Source: Candidatus Argoarchaeum ethanivorans
GTDB lineage: Archaea > Halobacteriota > Methanosarcinia > Methanosarcinales > EX4572-44
Assembly (NCBI GenBank): GCA_004193545.1
Contig: RPGO01000040.1
Span: forward strand, 62,001 to 126,000
Direction: 5' to 3'
DNA length: 64,000 nucleotides
The notes under the pieces were generated by a model that ran no database searches, was not told the origin of the DNA, and saw only the letters and a list, made by a program, of their open reading frames with translations. Positions within the stretch are counted from its first letter, which is position 1; each line of letters opens with the position of its first letter. Below, one piece after another: positions 34,234-42,832 of this stretch. The position numbers and the translations under genes were made by a program.

Positions 34234-35499
34234 ATGAAAATAGCTGTACTGGACACGACACACGCAGGCTGCATAATAGCAGAGCACTATGCTTTAGCAG
34301 GGCATGACGTAACAGCAATAGACGTGTACCACACCACAACAACAGAGCAACCTGAAACGTACGCTCTAACACGAGACGTAGGGGGGGCATTCGATCTTGC
34401 AGTTGCACCAGTACACCTGTCTCCAGGATATTTTAAAAATATACACGCACAAGAATATCTCTCACACCATGAAGCAGTCGGGCAACTAATAAAAGAAAAA
34501 AACATTAACGCCATTATATTTGAAATTACAGGCACTCGCTCAAAAACTACAACAGCCCTTACGCTCTCGCACATCCTGCAGGAAAAATACAACGTTACAA
34601 CAAACACAAGCGCTGGCTTGATGTTTAACAACAAGAAAATAGCTGAGCTAAGTACAGCACCAGGAAACGTACTACAAGCAATAAAACTCACAGAAAACCT
34701 GCATCCGGAAATCTATGTTTTTGAAATATCACTCGGTGGAACAACACAGGCAGACTTTGGAATACTAACCACTCTTGAAAATGACTACCGTATAGCAGAA
34801 GCAACAAAACCTGCAGGTAGTGCCAAAATAAAAACACTCATTGGAGAGCACACCCATCCAATCATTAACAGCAGCATGCGCAGTCGGGTAAAAAAAGAGC
34901 CAAAAACCACCTTTGGAAGTGCAGAAGATGATGTGTACATTAAAGAGAATACACTCTACTACAAACTAAACAAATACAAAGGGACAATGCACCTGCCAAA
35001 ACTCTTTTATCCTGATGCATACAAAACCGGAATGGAAGCGGCAGTAGCGGCAGCACTCCACCTGATGACTCCAGATGAAATGCAATCACCGCTGTTAAAC
35101 TTTAAAGGAGTCACCGGAAGAATGCAATTTAACAACATACAGGGACGTACATTTATAGATAATTCCAACTCAGGCATGCGATCAGAAGAACTTGAGACGC
35201 TCATCCGGCAGGCATGCACCTATGGAAACGTATTCTTAATACACGGCGAGGACGGGAAAGTCTGTGAGCGCCTTGACCATGAGGCAAGCAAAAAAATAAT
35301 AAAAAAATGGCAGCATAGACTCATTGGAGTAGCGCTTGTGGGACCTGAATTTGAAGGTGTAGGATTCGAACAGGTGAGTATAGGACTCAAACTTGAAGGT
35401 GCGTACACAGCAAAAAATATTGATGATGCCACAAGGACAGCACTTCAGCACACAACAACTGGGGATGTTATACTTTCGTGCGTCAAATGCTTTAGATAA
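34234..35499 (+). CDS. cfbE: Coenzyme F430 synthase (Mur ligase family)
   Basis: CfbE catalyses the last step of coenzyme F430 synthesis, the nickel cofactor of methyl-coenzyme M reductase, by ATP-dependent ring closure. This 421-residue protein has Mur-ligase features. An N-terminal Rossmann-like opening (KIAVLDTTHAGCIIAEHYA) comes first. The ATP-binding loop is ITGTRSKTTTALTLSHIL at about residues 99-116. Then come the central domain with VFEISLGGT and the C-terminal ligase domain with FKGVTGRMQF and IDNSNSGMR. The gene implies that the genome makes F430 and thus carries MCR. Other cfb genes are not in the window. CfbE is separated from MurF-like peptidoglycan enzymes by its archaeal context and by the IFEITGTRSKTTT form of the loop. 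Confidence 0.85.
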   Translation: MKIAVLDTTHAGCIIAEHYALAGHDVTAIDVYHTTTTEQPETYALTRDVGGAFDLAVAPVHLSPGYFKNIHAQEYLSHHEAVGQLIKEKNINAIIFEITGTRSKTTTALTLSHILQEKYNVTTNTSAGLMFNNKKIAELSTAPGNVLQAIKLTENLHPEIYVFEISLGGTTQADFGILTTLENDYRIAEATKPAGSAKIKTLIGEHTHPIINSSMRSRVKKEPKTTFGSAEDDVYIKENTLYYKLNKYKGTMHLPKLFYPDAYKTGMEAAVAAALHLMTPDEMQSPLLNFKGVTGRMQFNNIQGRTFIDNSNSGMRSEELETLIRQACTYGNVFLIHGEDGKVCERLDHEASKKIIKKWQHRLIGVALVGPEFEGVGFEQVSIGLKLEGAYTAKNIDDATRTALQHTTTGDVILSCVKCFR

Positions 35500-35601
35500 A
35501 GTGGCGTTCTTTTTTTGTTTTTGGGGCACATAGTTAGTTTCATGTTTCTCTCCAATATCTATTTATATCGCAATCGGATTTGTAAGTAACAGGAGTGAAA
35601 A

Positions 35602-35714
35602 ATGGAGAGCCGATTTACTGCTGTCTTTCAAAAGACGGACAAATTGATGAAGCTCGTGAAAATCTCAAGGAGGCTGTTGAACTGATGCTAAAATCAAACC
35701 GTGAGCTTAAGTGA
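35602..35714 (+). pseudogene. HicB antitoxin remnant with internal deletion
   Basis: The start reads MESRFTAVFQKTD, a typical HicB beginning. The end, in a shifted frame, reads IDEARENLKEAVELMLKSN and stops at 35712-35714, a typical HicB ending. The middle (the usual GYxxxxPGxxxxG strand part) is missing. The remnant converges with the intact HicB-like gene and overlaps its stop region. Judged by eye on short motifs. Confidence 0.5.
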
Positions 35715-35892
35715 ACGTGATCTTCTTTATCTCCCCCCTATCTTCAATATGAATGCGAATGGCGTCCCTGATGTTCTCTAAAACCTCTTCGTAGTTATCA
35801 CCTTGCGTATAGCATCCCTGAAGCTCGGAGCAGAAGGCAAAATAGCCATCTACGTCCTTCTCGATCACTACCGAAATCCGATATCTTTGCAT
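35707..35892 (-). CDS. HicB-like antitoxin
   Basis: This small protein of 61 residues, from MQRYRISVVI, has the HicB N-terminal fold: strand-rich VVIEKDVDGYFAFCSELQGC, TQGDNYEEVLENIRDAI helix and a short tail. HicB proteins bind and neutralise the HicA mRNA-cleaving toxin. No HicA gene is next to it, so it is an orphan or solo. The frame extends upstream to an ATG at 35964, which would add 24 residues of unclear origin (MQAATTEVELTLDPLEN). I prefer the shorter form because it starts at the family's usual first strand. Confidence 0.6.
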   Translation of the reverse strand: MQRYRISVVIEKDVDGYFAFCSELQGCYTQGDNYEEVLENIRDAIRIHIEDRGEIKKITFT

Positions 35893-36443
35893 TTGCTTAA
35901 GCCCCCCGTGGTTGTTTTCCAGAGGGTCAAGTGTTAATTCTACTTCTGTTGTTGCGGCTTGCATTTTTGTTTTCTCTCCTATTTTATGCGTATTGATCTA
36001 ATCTTTCCAGTATTGTCATTTTACTTATCTCGAATAAAATATATTGTTAGTTTATTAAAACTTTTACACCCCTCTGATTATTTTAATTTCTTCTTCGCAA
36101 AGTGGATTTTTGGCGTTTGGATTTAAGAATACTTTTTTCTTGAATTCATGGTCTCTATCATAACCAACAAAAACCACTGCCGATACTCTTGTGCTAGATC
36201 GAAATAGCCCCGAATTATCTCTATTCAGATATGTATCAATAATTTCACCAGTTTTATTACTTTTTAAAGTTGTTTCTTGTAACTTTCCGTAAAGTGCATC
36301 TTCCGTATAGCGTATCCCTGCATCATGCAATATAACGACATTTGGTTTGTTTTTAAGTAATTGCCTATTCTGTTTTTTACGTAGTGTCTCAGCAACTTAA
36401 TTTTTAGACAAAGTTTATAAACCTGTGAGTCCAACCATATTCT

Positions 36444-36876
36444 ATGGAAAAAATAAAACTTACAGAGAAAGAGGTGGAGTATCTCAACGATTTCGTGAAA
36501 ATGGGGGCGTAAAAGCGCGAGAGAATTGACCCGGGCACATATTTTGCTTCTGGTCAATGATGGAAAAAAGGAAATGGAGATAAAAGATACGCTGCGGATC
36601 AGCAGGGCAACCGTTTCCAACACCAAGAAGAAATACCGCGAAGAAAGTCTCCAAAACGCCCTCGCGGAGAAACCAAGATCCGGTCAGCCTAAAAAGTATA
36701 CAGAGAAACATGAGGCGGAAGTTATAGCGCAGGCATGCACCGAATCACCTGATGGGCGCAAGAGATGGACACTTACACTACTAACAGAAGAAATGCGAAA
36801 GAAGGATGGGTTTGAAACGATAAACAAAGAGAGTATCAGGCTTATTTTAAAAAAAGCAAAACTAAACCTTGGTTAA
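36444..36876 (+). pseudogene. IS630 transposase, orfA, frameshifted
   Basis: This is the DNA-binding half of the transposase, same as copy 1 except for an extra G in a G-run (GTGAAAATGGGGGCG against four Gs in copy 1). The shift stops the frame after VKMGA. An internal ATG at 36526 reopens the correct frame (MTRAHILLLVNDGKKEM) and gives a 116-residue truncated product. The A7 slip site before orfB is at 36849-36855. Confidence 0.85.
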
Positions 36877-37538
36877 GGCGGATGTGGTGCATACAGACGA
36901 TCGACACCGAATACAGAGAACGGATGTACGATGTTCTCGATCTGTACGAAGAACCGTACGACCCGGGAAGTCCCATTGTCTGTTTTGACGAGAAACCAAA
37001 GCAACTTCTTGGAGATAAAAGGATTTCCATCCCTATGAAGCCTGGAATCCCTGTGAAATATGATTATGAATATATCAGGAACGGTACAGCAAACATTTTC
37101 ATGGCGGTCGAATTTAAAGCAGGGAAACGTGTGACCCAGATCACCAAAAGAAGAACCATGGTGGATTTTGCACAATTTGTGAGGATGCTTGTCGATGAAG
37201 AATACCCAGACGTTGAAAACATCCAACTGGTCATGGATAACCTCAATACTCACAAGGAAAAGTCATTTTACGAGGCATTCAGTGAGGAGGAGGCGGAAAG
37301 GATTTTGAGCAAGATCGAGTTTCATTACACGCCAAAACATGCAAGCTGGCTTAATGCCGCTGAAATCGAGATCAATGTGATGGATATCGAATGCACTGAC
37401 AGACGGATTGGAGATATGGAGACACTGGTCCGGGAAGTGGCTGCATGGACCAGGAAACGGAATGACGATGAAAAGAAAATCAACTGGGGGTTTACGAGGG
37501 GGAAGGCGGATAAGAAACTGTCCAAGTATTATGTATAA
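36855..37538 (+). CDS. IS630 transposase, orfB (catalytic half)
   Basis: The complete catalytic half of the IS630 transposase is open from the A7 slip site to the stop. The DDE residues are in IVCFDEKPKQ, LVMDNLNTH and SWLNAAEIEI. An ATG at 36882 (MWCIQTIDTEYRERMYDVL) could give independent start, but in IS630 relatives the same residues are internal (KPWLRRMWC in the -1 frame), so fusion to orfA is expected. Unlike copy 1 it has no 2-nt insertion. Confidence 0.85.
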   Translation, partial: SKTKPWLRRMWCIQTIDTEYRERMYDVLDLYEEPYDPGSPIVCFDEKPKQLLGDKRISIPMKPGIPVKYDYEYIRNGTANIFMAVEFKAGKRVTQITKRRTMVDFAQFVRMLVDEEYPDVENIQLVMDNLNTHKEKSFYEAFSEEEAERILSKIEFHYTPKHASWLNAAEIEINVMDIECTDRRIGDMETLVREVAAWTRKRNDDEKKINWGFTRGKADKKLSKYYV

Positions 37539-38343
37539 GAACTAAATTGTCGAGACAGTAGTTTACTATTTATCTTATCTATATCACCAAAACCGATTCT
37601 GGCGGGTCCTATACAATGCACAGATGTGTAATCGAGATTGTCTCGTGGGTAGAAAATAATCTTTGCTTTGGCAGTATGTATTATATCGGAAAGCGGGTAC
37701 TTTTCTGGGTTGGTATAAAGGTCTTCGGGATCGTTTATTCCATCGAAACCATACCAATCTTTAGAATCTGCTGAAGAAAAATAGTAAGTAGTAACAGGCT
37801 TTAAAATTCCTTTTTCCTTAAAATCAGCAATTCTCTTCTTTATTGTTTTTATTAGCGGGATCAAATCTTCTTTTGAAAAACTCTCATTAAACACAACATA
37901 TATTGAGAATCTGGACTTTATTTTTTCAATCCTATTATCAATCTCTTTAGAATACACATCTAACTCTTGTTGTTCTTTCGATAGCCATCTATTTGTTATT
38001 TCAAAGTTTATCCATCGATCTTTAACCTTAACCTTCAAATCCGCCCCACTCTCTGGAAAATACGGTTCAATAATGACTGAGATGTTTTTATTACCGAAAT
38101 AAGCTGCCCATTCTATTTCAGGTAAAGTATCGTAAAACGTATTCTTTAATTTACCTTCCAAACTTTTCTGTTTATCTTCTCTTTTTGGGTCTTTTTCAAT
38201 GATTTGTAAGACCGCTTCGAGTTCGTCATTGAGTTTGCTAAGTCTTTCTGATCCAAGGTTGTTTTTTAGATATTCAAAACATTTAGCGCCTAAAAATTCT
38301 TTCAGCGTGGAGTATTTGTCCGTATAGCCCGGTATTTTATCTT

Positions 38344-38550
38344 TCACCCTCCAACCACCTTCATCTCCTTCTCCGTCCGCCCATACAACTCATAAACCAG
38401 CCCGTCAATCTGCGCATCCACAATCTTTATCTGCCGTTCGTAAAGCTCTTTATCTCGCTCTTTATAAACATCAAGATTATACCGGAATCGTTGGGCGAGT
38501 TCCCTGATCCTCTGCTTTGCCTCCTCTTTATTCATTTTACCTTTTGACAT
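38344..38550 (-). CDS. Small helical protein, methylase-tail-like
   Basis: This 68-residue charged protein ends with QIDGLVYELYGRTEKEMKVV, a motif seen at the C-terminus of type IIG and related DNA methylases. Its first 40 residues (MNKEEAKQRIRELAQRFRYNLD) form one or two helices. It overlaps the nuclease-like gene by 4 bp (TGA/ATG), so the two are translated together. It could be a stand-alone partner of the nuclease or a leftover of a longer methylase gene. Little more can be said. Confidence 0.55.
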   Translation of the reverse strand: MSKGKMNKEEAKQRIRELAQRFRYNLDVYKERDKELYERQIKIVDAQIDGLVYELYGRTEKEMKVVGG

Positions 38551-38593
38551 TATGCTGCTTTACACGTACCTTGATTATCAAGATTCGTCATTT

Positions 38594-38614
38594 CTGCACA
38601 ACGAAGTTGTGCAG
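38594..38614. repeat. Palindromic repeat with GAA loop
   Basis: CTGCACAAC (38594-38602) pairs perfectly with GTTGTGCAG (38606-38614) across GAA. A similar palindrome occurs at 61927-61947 with a TTC loop, and related ones lie at 48868 and 63600-63775. It stands at the end of the VLRF1-like gene. Confidence 0.7.
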
Positions 38615-38624
38615 TTCGTTATTT

Positions 38625-39701
38625 CTATTCGCGTTTATGTGCAGTATCGATCGTGTACCATCTCGCAGACCATGTCAACACCCTTATCTTATCTATATTG
38701 CGCTTTTCTATCTTTGCTTTTGTGTCTATACTCCTTATGAGCAGCGGAAACTGACACCGATATACTGAATCCCCACCGGTAATTTCATTAATCAGATTAT
38801 GCTCGCCGCTCGCAACTACTATTTTGAGCTCGTTTTTATAGTCATCCACGAGCGTTTCAAATACTGCTCTTGCCTTCTCGGCATGATGCCTGACATCCTC
38901 GTCGCGGAGTCGCTCAAATCTACGCTGGCTCCATCCTCCTTTCGTGTGCTTCTCCTTTACACTACTACGAACAATCTTGTAATTAATAAACGCTTCCCGA
39001 TTTGATATTCCGATAAACGTCTCCCCTGCATGGGCCAATACGATGCAAATTGCCTGATTTTGCTCTAATAGTTCTTGTAGCTGTGTGGTATCAAAGACGC
39101 AGTCTATTTTCCACCCGGATTCACCTATTGGAAACGGCGGTGTTATGAGCATGCGAACCGCCCCCGGCGTTTTCATATCGTAGAAAAGTGCCATACCTGT
39201 TGGCGACTCGATCTTTTGCATCAGGCATTCAACATCTTGACCGAGTTCAATATCAAATCCATCAAGGTTGGCGAATGATTCGTTTGGACGCAGGTAGATC
39301 GTGGTAAGGTCTTTATTTCTTGACTTAATCGAACCAACCTGTGACAAAAAATCACAGGATTGGGGATTTGTTAACGTTACCGCCTGTTTAAAGGTCAGGA
39401 CGTCACCTTTTTGTGTTTCCTCCTTCAGATTGTCAAGCGCGCGTTTTAGATTGTCCACTCTTTCTTCTGCCCTTTTCAATGCCAGACCCGCTTCCTGTCT
39501 ATCAGATACCGCTTTTTTAGTTCGCACCTCCTGCTTTGACAATCGTGTAGAGAGTGATTTGTTTTCTGGTTCAAGCTCTTTAATACGTGCTTGTAGTATT
39601 TCAATCCTCTTTTTTGATTCTTTCCGATCAAAGAGCCCGTCAAACATACAAAACAACATGCGAAGTGCTTTGATAAAACTTTCGTTGGACGAGCCCCCCA
39701 A
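38625..39701 (-). CDS. Vms1/VLRF1-like peptidyl-tRNA release factor
   Basis: Vms1/VLRF1 proteins release or cleave the peptidyl-tRNA on stalled large ribosomal subunits. This 358-residue frame has a coiled coil (residues about 28-96, KKRIEILQARIKELEPEN) and then an eRF1-like domain. KGGWSQRRFERLRDED (254-269) corresponds to the catalytic glutamine loop, with Gln259 the candidate. The downstream AEKARAVFETLVDD and KIVVASGEHNLINEI match the family's C-terminal helices and strands. The last 45 residues look unlike the family, so a frameshift near the end is possible. The start is uncertain: TTG at 39701, or ATG at 39659 or 39647. Confidence 0.65.
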   Translation of the reverse strand: MGGSSNESFIKALRMLFCMFDGLFDRKESKKRIEILQARIKELEPENKSLSTRLSKQEVRTKKAVSDRQEAGLALKRAEERVDNLKRALDNLKEETQKGDVLTFKQAVTLTNPQSCDFLSQVGSIKSRNKDLTTIYLRPNESFANLDGFDIELGQDVECLMQKIESPTGMALFYDMKTPGAVRMLITPPFPIGESGWKIDCVFDTTQLQELLEQNQAICIVLAHAGETFIGISNREAFINYKIVRSSVKEKHTKGGWSQRRFERLRDEDVRHHAEKARAVFETLVDDYKNELKIVVASGEHNLINEITGGDSVYRCQFPLLIRSIDTKAKIEKRNIDKIRVLTWSARWYTIDTAHKRE

Positions 39702-39803
39702 TTCTTCGTTTAGCCTCTTCTTTCATCTGGCGTTACATCTGTTTTGGTTTTCACTAACTATTATATGGTTTTAGCGTCATATATGTGTAAATAGGTGTTT
39801 CGT

Positions 39804-40637
39804 ATGGATATTATAGGCGGTTGTTCGTCCCAATTGTTAGCAAGCAGGATTGCAGAAAAAATCGATGGGCGGCTAATACTTGCAGAATTTAAAACGTTTC
39901 CTGATGGTGAGCAGTACACTCGACTGCTCGATGCAGTTGATGATGAAGTGGTCATTGTGCAGAGCACCCCGACAGACTCTGATTTTATCAATTTGCTCCA
40001 GCTAATCGATGCATGCACGGATGCTAAAATTACGGCTGTTATACCGTATATGGGCTATGCAAGGCAGGATAAGCAATTCAAAGACGGGGAAGCCGTTTCT
40101 GCAAGAGCGATCGCCCGCAGTCTGGATGTTTCCCGGGTGATTACAGTAAACATTCATGAAGATTCAATTCTAAGTTATTTTAACACTCGTGCAGAAAGCC
40201 TTGATGCAACAAACCTTCTTGCAGAACACCTGCTTGATATGGATTTGCCTAATCCGGTGATTATTTCACCAGACAAGGGCGCCATCTATCTTGCCAGAAG
40301 GGCTGCAGCAGTGATGGATGCTGATTATGATTATCTTGAAAAGAAGAGGCTCAGTGGAGATACCGTGGCAATCACTCCAAAGAAACTGGATATTAAAGGA
40401 ATGGATGTCATTCTTATCGATGATATGATATCTACTGGAGGGACTATGGCAGAGGCGATAGCCACGTTCAAATCAGAGGCTTCAAGCCTGCATGCAGCCT
40501 GTGTACACCCGGTACTAACAGAAAACGCGGTGCTGCGTCTGTTTCATGCAGGTGTTAAAGACATCATTTCAACAGATACGATTGAAAAAGGCGTAAGTAA
40601 AGTGAGTGTGGCTTCGTTGATTGCATCTGCTCTTTAG
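39804..40637 (+). CDS. prs: Ribose-phosphate pyrophosphokinase (PRPP synthetase)
   Basis: Prs makes PRPP from ribose 5-phosphate and ATP. The 277-residue protein has duplicated phosphoribosyltransferase-type domains. Motifs: FPDGEQYTRL, the flexible loop YARQDKQFKDGE, the second domain VIISPDKGAIYLA, and the ribose-phosphate loop VILIDDMISTGGTM. The catalytic Lys and Asp residues of the class are present. I use ATG 39804 rather than GTG 39795. The next gene starts 9 bp downstream and is probably cotranscribed. RpiA in this window produces its substrate. Confidence 0.93.
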   Translation: MDIIGGCSSQLLASRIAEKIDGRLILAEFKTFPDGEQYTRLLDAVDDEVVIVQSTPTDSDFINLLQLIDACTDAKITAVIPYMGYARQDKQFKDGEAVSARAIARSLDVSRVITVNIHEDSILSYFNTRAESLDATNLLAEHLLDMDLPNPVIISPDKGAIYLARRAAAVMDADYDYLEKKRLSGDTVAITPKKLDIKGMDVILIDDMISTGGTMAEAIATFKSEASSLHAACVHPVLTENAVLRLFHAGVKDIISTDTIEKGVSKVSVASLIASAL

Positions 40638-40645
40638 TTATTTAT

Positions 40646-42151
40646 ATGAAGGTTTTAGTTTTAACAGGCAGGCTTGCTGAACAAACCGTAGAGAGGGCGG
40701 TTGATGCCGCTATAGAGAAAAATATTGACGTTTTTGTGAAAGTGGTCGATGTGGATGTTGCTTCATTTATTACAGAGAGACATCTGGATGCTCTGGACAT
40801 ATCTGGCTATGATATGGTGTTGGTTCCTGGTCTTGTGTCAGGTGATTTTTCAGCAGTCGAGAGGGGGCGTGGTGTGCCTGTGCGACGTGGTCCAAAGCAT
40901 GCTATTGATCTTGGGTTTGTTCTAAACTTTGCAGATATAGTGGAGTTTTCACATTCTATTCCTGCTTGTGAGTTACTGTCTTCAAAGAATCGCAAGAAGG
41001 CTTTTGAGACTGTGGTTCGGCTTGAAGCTGACTCAACGTATGCTTTTACTGTCCGAGATACCAGAATTGGTGGAAATTCACGGATGAAGGTGATGGCTGA
41101 GGTGGTTGGTGCCAACTCGTTTAGCGTGGCTGAACTTGTTCATATTATACGTCTTTTTATGCACGAGGGTGCCGATATTATTGATCTTGGCATGTCACTG
41201 GATGCGCAGGTAGAGGACGCCATAAGAGCTGTTAAAACCGCAAGAAGAGTGTGTAACGTCCCGGTTAGTATTGACACACTTGACCCCGACCTTCTTGCTG
41301 CTTCAATTGACGAAGGCGCTAACCTTTGTCTGAGCCTCAACAGTGAAAATATGGACGCTGTTGCACCGCTTGCCGTTGATGTGCCGTGTGTAGTCATACC
41401 TGACCTCAAGCATGATGCGAGTGCCATGACCAACATTCGAAGCCTTGAGAAGAATGTTGCTGCTGCAAAAGAGTATAAAGTGAAACATATCATCGCAGAC
41501 CCGGTGCTTGATGCGATTAATCATGGCTTTTCCAAATCAGTTATACGATTTATGGAGTTTCACAGACGAAATCCGGATGTGCCATTATTTTTTGGGGTGG
41601 GCAATGTAAGCGAACTTGTTGACATTGACTCCACCGGTGTTAACGGCCTGCTCGCAGGCATCGGATGTGAGATTGGTACGAGTATTCTCTTTACGCCAGA
41701 GTTTAGCGATAAAAACAAGGGAAGTATCAGAGAGCTTAAGATTGCATCAGAGATGATGGTACTATCAAAGCATCGCGAGAGTGCACCAAAGGATCTTGGC
41801 ATTGATCTTCTTCGCTTAAAAGAAAAACGCCGCCGTCCGTTCGACGTGCCACCTCCCGTGTTTATACCAGTTAAAGCTTTAACGGGCTGGGAGCTCGATC
41901 CTGCTGGGTGTGTGAAAATTAGCATCACAGAAAGAACTGTACAGAATGGAAAAATTCTTGATGGCATGATTATTGCATCGCACAAGAACGGTGTGGTCGT
42001 GGGAAGAAACGCATCAGAAGTGCTGGATACACTGATAGATCGCGGGTTCGTGTCAACACTACACCATGTAGGTTATCTCGGGCGCGAACTCGCACGAGCC
42101 GAACTCGCACTTAACTTTGGGCGAAGCTTTGTACAGGATGGTGAGTTTTAA
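40646..42151 (+). CDS. Dihydropteroate synthase-like protein (archaeal TIGR00284 group)
   Basis: This 501-residue protein has an N-terminal alpha/beta domain and a dihydropteroate synthase-like TIM barrel. The barrel holds FMHEGADIIDLGMSLDAQ, NVPVSIDTLDPDLL and VKHIIADPVLDAI. The C-terminal part (FDVPPPVFIPVKALTGWELD) is an extra domain. Methanogenic archaea use these proteins probably in tetrahydromethanopterin synthesis, where a pterin is joined to an arylamine; the exact step is not settled. It follows prs by 9 bp, and PRPP is used in the arylamine branch of the pathway, so a shared pathway is plausible. Confidence 0.83.
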   Translation: MKVLVLTGRLAEQTVERAVDAAIEKNIDVFVKVVDVDVASFITERHLDALDISGYDMVLVPGLVSGDFSAVERGRGVPVRRGPKHAIDLGFVLNFADIVEFSHSIPACELLSSKNRKKAFETVVRLEADSTYAFTVRDTRIGGNSRMKVMAEVVGANSFSVAELVHIIRLFMHEGADIIDLGMSLDAQVEDAIRAVKTARRVCNVPVSIDTLDPDLLAASIDEGANLCLSLNSENMDAVAPLAVDVPCVVIPDLKHDASAMTNIRSLEKNVAAAKEYKVKHIIADPVLDAINHGFSKSVIRFMEFHRRNPDVPLFFGVGNVSELVDIDSTGVNGLLAGIGCEIGTSILFTPEFSDKNKGSIRELKIASEMMVLSKHRESAPKDLGIDLLRLKEKRRRPFDVPPPVFIPVKALTGWELDPAGCVKISITERTVQNGKILDGMIIASHKNGVVVGRNASEVLDTLIDRGFVSTLHHVGYLGRELARAELALNFGRSFVQDGEF

Positions 42152-42154
42152 CAC

Positions 42155-42173
42155 CTGCATGCTTTGCATGCAG
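42155..42173. repeat. Palindrome CTGCATGC with TTT loop
   Basis: CTGCATGC (42155-42162) pairs with GCATGCAG (42166-42173). It lies 4 bp after the DHPS-like gene and resembles the CTGCAT/ATGCAG unit near 63590. It may be a terminator-like or dispersed repeat. Confidence 0.55.
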
Positions 42174-42231
42174 AGAATGTTCTAACCACGAGAGGTTTAA
42201 ACATGTTCCAGTTTTAACTTAACAATCGGTT

Positions 42232-42783
42232 TTAACCCCACCGCTTGTAGAGATTGTGTTTTATGCATAGCAGATCAAGCACGCGCCCAACCATAAAATC
42301 AATAAGATCGTCAATGGTTTTCGGCTTGTTATAAAAAGCAGGCGATGCCGGGAGAATGGAGGCACCAGCCTGCTTTAGCGTTGTCATGTTTCGCAGGTGT
42401 ATGAGATTAAGTGGCGTTTCTCGTGGAAGAATAATCAGGGAACGATTATCCTTAAGACACACATCGGCAGCTCTTGCTATCAACGTGTCCGATATTCCGT
42501 TTGCAATGGAAGCTAATGTTTTCATGCTGCAGGGCGCTATGATCATACCATCATGCATGTATGAACCGCTTGCAACAGGCGCTGTGAAATCGTCGTCGTT
42601 GTAAACAAAAGTCGCCAATTCGTCTATCTCTAAAAGATTCATGTCTGTTTCTAATTCTATAAGCTTTGCTGCAGAGTCTGAAACAATGAGATGCGTGGTC
42701 GTTTCTTTTTCTTTTAATACCTGTAATAATCGTATGCCGTATTGTACACCACTCGCACCTGTAATTCCAACGGTTAACTCCAT
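42232..42783 (-). CDS. ubiX: UbiX family flavin prenyltransferase
   Basis: UbiX attaches dimethylallyl phosphate to FMN to form prenylated FMN, the cofactor of UbiD-type decarboxylases. The 183-residue protein shows the family signature: VGITGASGVQYGIRLLQVL (phosphate loop), SGSYMHDGMIIAPCSMKTLA and the late VLPRETPL-like ILPRETPLNLIHLRNM. It starts at ATG 42783 (MELTVGITG); the upstream ATG at 42792 adds three residues. No ubiD gene is in the window. Confidence 0.92.
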   Translation of the reverse strand: MELTVGITGASGVQYGIRLLQVLKEKETTTHLIVSDSAAKLIELETDMNLLEIDELATFVYNDDDFTAPVASGSYMHDGMIIAPCSMKTLASIANGISDTLIARAADVCLKDNRSLIILPRETPLNLIHLRNMTTLKQAGASILPASPAFYNKPKTIDDLIDFMVGRVLDLLCIKHNLYKRWG

Positions 42784-42832
42784 GATACTCAAACAGTTAT
42801 GTGTTAGACCATATAAGTATTAATCCTTGTCA

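Larger units (their letters stand above)
36385..37557. mobile_element. IS630-family insertion sequence, copy 2
   Basis: This 1173-bp copy is nearly identical to that at 14675-15848. It has the same TGTCTC inverted ends and is flanked by GTAG on both sides (36381-36384 and 37558-37561). It has one extra G in the start region of orfA (about 36504-36509), while orfB is open throughout. Insertion is inside a nuclease-like gene. The two copies give a full view of the element but neither alone is intact. Confidence 0.92.
36064..38347 (-). pseudogene. PD-(D/E)XK nuclease-like gene split by IS630 copy 2
   Basis: Two minus-strand parts (37558-38347 and 36064-36380) rejoin into one frame of 368 codons when the IS and one GTAG copy are removed. 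The first part reads LPEIEWAAYFGNK (Glu79), then PESGADLKVKV (Asp103) and WINFEITNRW (Glu116). This is the acid spacing of PD-(D/E)XK nucleases, although the usual Lys after Glu116 is Thr. The second part contains VVILHDAGIRYTEDALYG and VFVGYDRDHEFKKKVFLN. The start overlaps the stop of the 68-residue upstream gene by 4 bp. A restriction or defence nuclease is inferred. The IS insertion inactivates it. Confidence 0.65.
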
